DNA of 47,361 bases from NCBI GenBank assembly GCA_910584575.1, contig CAJUBG010000027.1:1-47361 (forward strand), given 5' to 3'. This DNA is from an uncultured Dorea sp. (GTDB taxonomy: Bacteria > Bacillota > Clostridia > Lachnospirales > Lachnospiraceae). This document shows, piece by piece, positions 41,710-47,361 of the stretch; the first letter of the stretch is position 1, and each line of letters starts with the position of its first letter. The notes beneath the pieces are model-generated. The model worked only from the letters and a program-made list of their open reading frames with translations, ran no database searches and was not told where the DNA came from. The position numbers were made by a program, and so were the translations under genes.

Positions 41710-42501
41710 ATGGATAAATTTTATTGTCTTGTGAAGATGACGTTTTTAACCAAATTTGCATACGTGAAAGCGTTCTGGATTAATATTGCGGGAACCTTTG
41801 CGTCGATTGTAATCTATTATTTCCTGTGGCAGTTTGTGTTCCGCCAGCAGGATTCCCTGGCAGGGTATACGGCCATGCAGATGACAACCTATGTCATCCT
41901 GTCAAGAATGCTGTCCTCCCAGTTTAGCGGAGGGATTAACTCTGAGCTGTCCAACTGGATTCGGACGGGCAAGATTGGGACAGAGCTTCTGCGTCCCGTC
42001 TCGTTGTTTTTCACCTTGTTTGCGAAGCGGGTGGGTGAGTTTGTATTCTTTGCCATATTTAAAGGGGCGCCCATTGCGGTAATCTGTTTCCTTATACTGG
42101 GAGGCGTGGGGCCTTCGGGTGCATGGAATTTTGCCATGTTCCTTGTCAGTACATGCCTTTCCATAGGGATTATGTTTTTCTTTGAATTCATGGTAGGCTT
42201 GTGTGCATTTTATACGAATCATTCATACAGCCTTGCCTATGCAAAAAGCTCGCTGTTATCCATTCTGTCCGGCGGGGTGGTGCCTTTGTTCCTGTTTCCG
42301 GAGGGAATTGGGAGAGTTCTTGACTACCTGCCATTTGCCGGAATGGTGTCAGTGCCGGTGAATATCTATCTTGGAGAATATCTCCCGAATGAGACGTGGC
42401 AGTTTGTGGGGCTTCAGGGGATGTGGAGCTTGCTTCTGTGGATGGCGGCGCATATTTTTTATAGCTGCGCTATCCGCAGGATTGTTGTACAGGGAGGTTA
42501 A
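41710..42501 (+). CDS. ABC-2 type exporter permease
   Basis: A 263-aa membrane protein of the ABC-2 family (COG4587/COG3694-like pair) with about six helices. WINIAGTFASIVIYYFLWQF is near the N-terminus and GINSELSNWIRTGKIGTELL then RPVSLFFTLFAKRVGEF is the family's cytosolic segment. AGGGAGTGAAGTT precedes the ATG. It is followed 6 nt later by a second permease and then the ATPase, so the three form one exporter. The cargo is unknown. Confidence 0.9.
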   Translation: MDKFYCLVKMTFLTKFAYVKAFWINIAGTFASIVIYYFLWQFVFRQQDSLAGYTAMQMTTYVILSRMLSSQFSGGINSELSNWIRTGKIGTELLRPVSLFFTLFAKRVGEFVFFAIFKGAPIAVICFLILGGVGPSGAWNFAMFLVSTCLSIGIMFFFEFMVGLCAFYTNHSYSLAYAKSSLLSILSGGVVPLFLFPEGIGRVLDYLPFAGMVSVPVNIYLGEYLPNETWQFVGLQGMWSLLLWMAAHIFYSCAIRRIVVQGG

Positions 42502-42507
42502 GGAAGG

Positions 42508-43302
42508 ATGAAACGATTGGCTTATTACTTAAGGCTCTGGATGGGATACCAGAGAATGGGAGTGGTGGAGATGACCCAGTATCCGGCGGATACGGTGATA
42601 CTGGTCATATCTCTGATACTCAGGGAGGCAGCAGGCTTCATCGGTGTGCTGGCTATCGCTTATGCGGCAGGCGGCCTTGGGGGATGGGATGTCTACGAGA
42701 TTTGTCTGATGTTCTCCATGTGCGCGTTGATTGAGTCCCTTAGCCAGACTTTTTTTGATAACGTATGGGGAATCAGCCATCTGGTGCATGAGGGAAGGCT
42801 GGATGTCTTACTTGTGCGTCCGGCGCCGCTGTTTTTGCAGGTTTTGGGAGATGTGACGCACTATCCCGCGCTTATCAGCATGGTAATCTATGGAGGTGTG
42901 ATGGTATATGCCATGGCGCATGTAGGAATAGGGCTAAGCGCGGGGCTTTTGCTTTTTCTGGCAGAGTATCTGATTTGCGGGATTGTGGTAAATACAGGAA
43001 TCTATACCATATTCAACTGCCTGAATTTCTGGATTATACAGGGAGAAGATGTGGCGGTGTTGGTACAGACCTGCCGGGAGTTTGCCAAATATCCCATAGG
43101 CGCATTCCCAGGGGTGATTCGTACGATATTTACCTATGTATTGCCCTTTGGATTTGTGGCGTACTATCCGGCGGCATATCTGACCGGAAAGGCAGGAAAT
43201 TGGGTGTTGGCGGGGCTGCCTTTAAGCGCGGCGGCAGTTTTTGCGGTTGCCGCGGTGTTCTGGCAGATGGGCTCGCGGACATATGACAGTACGGGAACGT
43301 AG
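42508..43302 (+). CDS. ABC-2 type exporter permease, second subunit
   Basis: A 264-aa partner permease. The conserved segment FDNVWGISHLVHEGRLDVLL then VRPAPLFLQVLGD is parallel to the RTGKIGTELLRPVSLF part of the first subunit, as expected for a heterodimer of paralogues. Six hydrophobic helices are visible. AGGAAGG lies about 5 nt before the ATG. It is co-transcribed with its neighbours. Confidence 0.9.
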   Translation: MKRLAYYLRLWMGYQRMGVVEMTQYPADTVILVISLILREAAGFIGVLAIAYAAGGLGGWDVYEICLMFSMCALIESLSQTFFDNVWGISHLVHEGRLDVLLVRPAPLFLQVLGDVTHYPALISMVIYGGVMVYAMAHVGIGLSAGLLLFLAEYLICGIVVNTGIYTIFNCLNFWIIQGEDVAVLVQTCREFAKYPIGAFPGVIRTIFTYVLPFGFVAYYPAAYLTGKAGNWVLAGLPLSAAAVFAVAAVFWQMGSRTYDSTGT

Positions 43303-43315
43303 GAGGAAAATAATT

Positions 43316-44320
43316 ATGAGTCAGGTAGAAGTAAGACAGCTTGTGAAAGAATACAAAAGAAGAAAGAACTCCCAGAAGCTAGGACATGCTTTGCGCTCTA
43401 TGTTTGCACCGGATTATGAGGTGCTGCGGGCGGTAGACAGCGTAGATTTTTCCATAGAGGAGGGGGAAGCCGTGGGGTATGTGGGGCCAAACGGGTCAGG
43501 GAAGTCTACCACCATAAAGATGCTCTGCGGTATCTTAAAGCCAACGTCAGGGAGTGTGAAGATTAACGGGCTGGACCCTTTTAAGGATAGGGTTAGAAAC
43601 AGCAGGAGGATAGGGGCGGTGTTCGGGAATCGATCCATTCTCTGGTGGGATGTGCCGGTAATCGAGTCATACCGGCTGTTCCAGAAGCTGTACGAGATTC
43701 CAGAGCATAGGTTTCAGGAGAACCTTGAGAAGTTTACGGAGATTATGGGGCTTGCCCCCTTGCTGTCTATTCCGGAGAGGCAGTTGTCCTTAGGGCAGAA
43801 GATGAGGTGCAACATAGCGGCGGCATTTCTGCATGATCCGAAGATTGTGTTTCTGGACGAGCCTACCATTGGCCTGGACGCCGAGTCAAAGGCAGGGATT
43901 CGGGAATTTATACGGCGGATGAATGTGGAGGAGAAGACTACCTTCATCGTAACCAGCCATGATTTCCAAGATATTGAATCACTGTGCCAGCGGATTGTGC
44001 TGATTAATCACGGAAAGGTTCTGCTGGATGATAAGATGCAGAAGGTGAAGCTTGATTTTAACCGGAAGAAGCAGATACAGTTTGAGGTGGATGAAAATCC
44101 ATGGCTTGAAAAAGGAGAGTTTGCCATGGAAGGGGTACAGGTTTTTAACATGACAAACCACAGCTTATGCTTTGAGTATGATGCGGATGCTGCGGACAGC
44201 TTAAGGATTATCGAGGCGGTGTCTAAGGGGTGTGAGATTCAGGATATTACGATTTCAGGAAGGGATATTGAGAGTATTATTCGGGAGATATTGAAGGAGG
44301 AAGCGGAGAATTTTTCATGA
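43316..44320 (+). CDS. ABC-2 exporter ATP-binding protein (COG4586 type)
   Basis: A 334-aa ATPase. The Walker A motif GPNGSGKST starts at G57, the signature is LSLGQKMR, Walker B is IVFLDEPTIGLD and the switch His is in TSHDF. The N-terminal extension (KEYKRRKNSQKLGHALRSMF) is typical of COG4586 ATPases paired with this permease family. I chose ATG 43316 with AGGAGG upstream; the frame is open further but inside the permease gene. It powers export by the preceding two proteins. Confidence 0.95.
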   Translation: MSQVEVRQLVKEYKRRKNSQKLGHALRSMFAPDYEVLRAVDSVDFSIEEGEAVGYVGPNGSGKSTTIKMLCGILKPTSGSVKINGLDPFKDRVRNSRRIGAVFGNRSILWWDVPVIESYRLFQKLYEIPEHRFQENLEKFTEIMGLAPLLSIPERQLSLGQKMRCNIAAAFLHDPKIVFLDEPTIGLDAESKAGIREFIRRMNVEEKTTFIVTSHDFQDIESLCQRIVLINHGKVLLDDKMQKVKLDFNRKKQIQFEVDENPWLEKGEFAMEGVQVFNMTNHSLCFEYDADAADSLRIIEAVSKGCEIQDITISGRDIESIIREILKEEAENFS

Positions 44321-44349
44321 TTGTAGAAATATTTATCCGGTGGTATAAT
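44321..44349 (+). promoter_or_regulatory. Promoter of the acetyltransferase gene
   Basis: TTGTAG (44321-44326) and TATAAT (44344-44349) have a 17-bp spacer and begin right after the ATPase stop codon, so the acetyltransferase may be transcribed separately. Confidence 0.65.
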
Positions 44350-44383
44350 AACGATTAACATAGCACGAAGGGAGAATAAGGAT

Positions 44384-44935
44384 ATGGTTACAGAAGAAAT
44401 TATGAAAAGTGGGGAGTTATATGATTCAACGGAGGCAGAGCTGTACGAACTGCAATGGCGTTACAATGACCTGATGTATGAGTACAATCAGACCAGGCCC
44501 TCCAACCGCAGGAAGCAGCAGGAGATATTGAAGGAGTTGTTGGGAGACTTGGGGGAGGGATGTGTGATCGAGCCTCCCCTTCGGGTGAATTGGGGGAAGA
44601 ACAGCCATTTTGGGGATAATGTGTATGTGAATTTCAACCTGACCCTGGTGGATGATGCTGATATCTATATCGGCAATCATGTGATGATTGGGCCGAACGT
44701 GACCATTGCAACCGCGGGGCATCCATTGGAGGCAGAGCTTAGGAAAAAAGGGATGCAGTTTAATAAGTCTGTTCATATCGGCGACGGAGTTTGGCTTGGG
44801 GCAAATGTAATCGTCCTTCCTGGGGTAACGATTGGGGAGAATACGACCATCGGCGCGGGAAGTATTGTGACCAGGGATATTCCGGCAAATGTGGTCGCTT
44901 ACGGGAATCCGTGCAGAGTCCAAAAGACATTATAG
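44384..44935 (+). CDS. Sugar O-acetyltransferase (maltose/galactoside type)
   Basis: A 183-aa left-handed beta-helix acetyltransferase that moves acetyl from acetyl-CoA to a sugar hydroxyl. The N-terminal mac-domain-like helices show MKSGELYDSTEAELYELQWR. Hexapeptide repeats follow, with the catalytic His in TIATAGHPLEAELRKKGMQF and VHIGDGVWLGANVIVLPGVT near the end. Length matches Maa/LacA. AAGGGAGAATAAGGAT precedes the ATG. It could detoxify non-metabolised sugars; a link with the exporter just upstream is possible but unproven. Confidence 0.95.
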   Translation: MVTEEIMKSGELYDSTEAELYELQWRYNDLMYEYNQTRPSNRRKQQEILKELLGDLGEGCVIEPPLRVNWGKNSHFGDNVYVNFNLTLVDDADIYIGNHVMIGPNVTIATAGHPLEAELRKKGMQFNKSVHIGDGVWLGANVIVLPGVTIGENTTIGAGSIVTRDIPANVVAYGNPCRVQKTL

Positions 44936-44963
44936 AGCTTTGGTTGTCGTTTAGGAGGCATGA

Positions 44964-45578
44964 ATGAAAGCTGTTAAGGAAGAAGATATCATTAAGGAAA
45001 CCTGGGAGAGCATGACGTTTGGCAAGAGGCTGGAATATCTGTGGATGTATTATAGAGCCTGGCTTTTTGCAGCCATAATACTGGCGGGGCTTGTCTGCCT
45101 TGGGGTGACTATGTACAAGGGGATGCACACAAAGGTTCTGCTTAATGCCGTCGTGATTGGGGGAGACAGCCAGAAAGCAGAGTGGCTTAAGGATTCATTT
45201 TCCCAGTATGCAGGTATCAGGGAGAAGGACGGAGAGGTGCGCGTCCGGGCAAATATTCCGGATGACAAGGGAGGTACCACCAGCAAGACAGCGCTGACCA
45301 CGCTCATGGGGGCTGATGCAGTAGATGTGCTGGTGTGCTCGGAAAGCGTCTTTCTGGAGTATGCCGACCAGGAGGGATTTATGAATATGGGTGAGCTTCT
45401 GGGTGAAAATGGAGTGGCCTATGGCGGGACAGCCAGTGATTACGGTGTGCTGCTTGAAGCCGGAAATATTCTGGAGAAGGAGGCTATGACCTCCTACGAT
45501 ACAATCTATGTTGCGGTTCCGGTCAACAGCCAGAATCCGGAGATGGCGGCTAAGTTTATCGAGTATCTATTGCAGTAA
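44964..45578 (+). CDS. Unrecognised single-pass membrane protein
   Basis: A 204-aa protein I do not recognise as a named family. The N-terminal 30 residues are charged (EEDIIKETWESMTFGKRLEY) and cytosolic. One transmembrane helix follows, around AAIILAGLVCLGVTMYKG. The C-terminal 150 residues would be outside and have a fold-like pattern, ending VPVNSQNPEMAAKFIEYLL, that vaguely recalls periplasmic-binding domains. There is no lipobox or catalytic motif. TTTAGGAGG precedes the ATG. It lies 28 nt after the acetyltransferase and 6 nt before the next gene, so they are probably co-transcribed. Confidence 0.8.
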   Translation: MKAVKEEDIIKETWESMTFGKRLEYLWMYYRAWLFAAIILAGLVCLGVTMYKGMHTKVLLNAVVIGGDSQKAEWLKDSFSQYAGIREKDGEVRVRANIPDDKGGTTSKTALTTLMGADAVDVLVCSESVFLEYADQEGFMNMGELLGENGVAYGGTASDYGVLLEAGNILEKEAMTSYDTIYVAVPVNSQNPEMAAKFIEYLLQ

Positions 45579-45584
45579 AGGGTT

Positions 45585-46988
45585 ATGACGAAGAAGGAAT
45601 TTAAACGCGCTGTGCAATGCGGGCTTGGGCGGTGTGTCCAGGAATTGCAGACGACTCAGAATTTGGAGAAATACCGAGATATAGTATTGTGGGCGTGTAC
45701 CCATGAAGCTGCCTACGACGCCCAATGCGAGGGGCCAAAAAGCCGCCATCTCTATGAGATGGTAAAGTGTTTTCCGGACAGGCAGCCCTTTGTAGAGGCG
45801 GCGGCAGTTTATCTTGACAAAAATATATTTGATTATGGATGGGGATTTTCCTATGCCTGCTGTTTTCTTGAGTTTGCGGCCCAGGACGGGAATCTGTCTG
45901 CCGCCGGAATATTGAAAAAATACTATGGCATGATGTATGAGATGTTAAAACATCCTAATCGGCATATTTCTGAAGATATACCGCCGCTGCGCTATAATTT
46001 CAGCGTTCTTTGTATCTCGGTTGTGAGGCTTGCGCACACAGGAGATGAGTGGGAAAAGCGATATTTTAAGGTTATGGAGGAGTTGGGTTTTTTGTTCCTT
46101 CAAAATCCCAGGCTTTGTTATTGGCATTTTGAAACATTTCAATGGTATGGGGAAGATAAGCGTGGTAAGGCCAATATCCGCAGGAGGATAAAGGAAAAAG
46201 CTAAGAACAACAGAGGGATACAGAGCTATCTTCTGTCTATGGAAAAGCAGGAGGAATACTGGAAAAACGAGGGAGACGAACCCCGACGAAAAAAGCAGGA
46301 GGCTCTGACCGCAGACAATATATATCATAACCTGAAGGAGGGAGGCCGCGTCGGCAGGACGGTTCCAATCATGGCGGCGTCTATGATGTTAAAAAACGGC
46401 AAGACAGAAGAAGTAAGAGAGCTTACGGCTTATTACCAGAAGGAGACAGACCTGTCATTGCGTTCGCAGCTTCTATGGCTTTTAGGAAAGGGAAAATGTC
46501 CTGAATTCCTGGATGCAAAGACGGTGATACGGGATTCCAGGTCAGAGGATGAATGCCTCAGGGAAAATGCATTTCTAGCTCTACAATCTGTCAGGGATAA
46601 AAAGGTTCACGATTATGCAATAGAGCTTTTGGACAGAAAAGAACGGACAGAGGATGTAATCTGTCTGCTTGCCAATAACTATCAAAAGGAAGATCATGAC
46701 ATCTTAGTTTCTCTGGTAACGTCCCTTCCGGTCACTTATAAAGAAAACATTTCATGGCACGGGCCGTTTATGGCAATCCTTGACATGTTTAAGCGGGGCG
46801 GCTCAAAATATTTGCCTAAAGAGCTTCTGCCGTATATCTATGAGAATACCCTGTGCTCATGCTGCCGGTTTTCTGCCGTCAGGGAAATGAGCAGGAGGCG
46901 GATGCTGTCGGAGGATATTATCAGGGAGTGTCTGTGGGACAGTTATGAGGATACGCGGGAATTTGCAAAGAGAAAGCTAAAAAGGTAA
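45585..46988 (+). CDS. Hypothetical helical-repeat (HEAT-like) protein
   Basis: A 467-aa soluble protein without signal or membrane segments. From about residue 240 it shows alpha-helical repeats of HEAT type, for example LRENAFLALQSVRDKKVHDY then AIELLDRKERTEDVICLLAN, ending with SCCRFSAVREMSRRRMLSED. The N-terminal half is also helical and Cys/Trp-rich. No catalytic motif is seen. HEAT proteins usually scaffold other proteins. The ribosome site is weak (AAAGGGTT), and translation may be coupled to the preceding gene. Function unknown. Confidence 0.75.
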   Translation: MTKKEFKRAVQCGLGRCVQELQTTQNLEKYRDIVLWACTHEAAYDAQCEGPKSRHLYEMVKCFPDRQPFVEAAAVYLDKNIFDYGWGFSYACCFLEFAAQDGNLSAAGILKKYYGMMYEMLKHPNRHISEDIPPLRYNFSVLCISVVRLAHTGDEWEKRYFKVMEELGFLFLQNPRLCYWHFETFQWYGEDKRGKANIRRRIKEKAKNNRGIQSYLLSMEKQEEYWKNEGDEPRRKKQEALTADNIYHNLKEGGRVGRTVPIMAASMMLKNGKTEEVRELTAYYQKETDLSLRSQLLWLLGKGKCPEFLDAKTVIRDSRSEDECLRENAFLALQSVRDKKVHDYAIELLDRKERTEDVICLLANNYQKEDHDILVSLVTSLPVTYKENISWHGPFMAILDMFKRGGSKYLPKELLPYIYENTLCSCCRFSAVREMSRRRMLSEDIIRECLWDSYEDTREFAKRKLKR

Positions 46989-47015
46989 AAAGGTTTGGAA
47001 ACTAATTGGAAATAC

Positions 47016-47044
47016 TTGACGAATACTGGTAAAACCAGTAAAAT
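47016..47044 (+). promoter_or_regulatory. Promoter of ppdK with embedded operator
   Basis: TTGACG (47016-47021) and TAAAAT (47039-47044) have a 17-bp spacer. A perfect inverted repeat, TACTGGT-AAA-ACCAGTA (47024-47040), fills the spacer and touches the -10. The core TGGT-N3-ACCA is the consensus of FadR-subfamily GntR regulators, so repression by such a protein is likely. Confidence 0.75.
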
Positions 47045-47092
47045 ATTATGTGCGACTTAGAAAAATATATAGTTTTTAGGAGGTCATGACAA

Positions 47093-47361
47093 ATGGCAAA
47101 ATGGGTTTATATGTTCACAGAAGGTAATGCAACCATGAGAAACCTTCTTGGTGGTAAAGGTGCAAACCTTGCTGAGATGACAAGCTTGGGCCTTCCGGTA
47201 CCGCAGGGCTTCACAATCACGACAGAGGCGTGTACACAGTATTACGAGGACGGCAGGAAGATCAATGACGAGATCATGGACCAGATCATGGAAGCCGTTA
47301 CGAAGATGGAAGCCATTACAGAGAAGAAATTCGGTGACAAAGAGAATCCGCTTCTTGTTTC
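47093..47361 (+). CDS. ppdK: Pyruvate, phosphate dikinase (N-terminal part, runs off the window)
   Basis: The first 89 codons of PPDK, which interconverts pyruvate plus ATP and phosphate with PEP, AMP and pyrophosphate. The start MAKWVYMFTEGNATMRNLLG then GKGANLAEMTSLGLPVPQGF is the classical family opening. AGGAGG at 47078-47083 lies 9 nt before ATG 47093; another ATG at 47086 is out of frame. The window ends inside the ATP-grasp domain. Together with pckA and nifJ it belongs to the PEP/pyruvate node, and the operator in its promoter suggests carbon-source control. Confidence 0.95.
   Translation, partial: MAKWVYMFTEGNATMRNLLGGKGANLAEMTSLGLPVPQGFTITTEACTQYYEDGRKINDEIMDQIMEAVTKMEAITEKKFGDKENPLLV

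Overview
The window is a bacterial chromosome segment of about 47 kb. It looks like a gut-type Firmicute of the Lachnospiraceae (Clostridia). Support for this: ATP-type pckA, a single-chain pyruvate:ferredoxin oxidoreductase, ppdK, the era-yqzL-recO order, an M16C protease, alpha2-type GlyRS, a lysine riboswitch, AAA/PD-(D/E)XK proteins and a mucin-type glycan locus. Strong AGGAGG ribosome sites and TTGACA/TATAAT promoters with 17-bp spacers recur. I cannot name the species.

Layout. 1-1845: pckA and its terminator. 1842-2615 (minus strand): a complete type III toxin-antitoxin locus, with promoter, three tandem 34-36-nt ToxI RNA repeats, an intervening palindrome and a ToxN/AbiQ endoribonuclease; the toxN stop codon lies in the shared terminator with pckA. 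2682-7781: two COG0523 (CobW-type) metal GTPases, the second apparently fused to a YcgQ/DUF1980-like C-terminal domain, then an AAA/PD-(D/E)XK protein and a membrane-anchored SGNH hydrolase. 7884-11417: nifJ. 11563-14547: an RmlD-like reductase, then a lysine riboswitch controlling an NhaC-superfamily transporter, so the transporter is best read as a lysine carrier (LysW type). 14626-21752: DUF554 protein, M16C protease, era, yqzL, recO and glyS. 21819-25853: sstT (minus) divergent from tdh-kbl, which together import threonine and convert it to glycine and acetyl-CoA; the sstT leader holds an unexplained structured-RNA candidate. 25925-27322: M18 aminopeptidase.

27420-39926 is a carbohydrate island: an AraC regulator, a cytosolic glycosidase-like protein, a Gfo/Idh/MocA oxidoreductase, a sugar ABC transporter (lipoprotein plus two permeases, no ATPase), a YesL/DUF624 protein and a 1365-aa GH31 enzyme carrying FN3, F5/8C, dockerin-like and cohesin-like modules. 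alpha-GalNAc or a related host glycan is a reasonable guess for the substrate, but it is inference. 39963-40555 is a HicAB toxin-antitoxin pair transcribed from a promoter that begins inside the GH31 gene. 40601-46988: a second AraC regulator, an ABC-2 exporter (two permeases plus ATPase), a hexapeptide acetyltransferase and two proteins of unknown function. 47093-end: the start of ppdK, with a perfect TGGT-N3-ACCA inverted repeat between its -35 and -10.

The most notable items are the type III toxin-antitoxin locus, the sstT leader RNA candidate, the operator in the ppdK promoter, the GH31 protein with secreted-type modules but no signal peptide, and the CobW-DUF1980 fusion.
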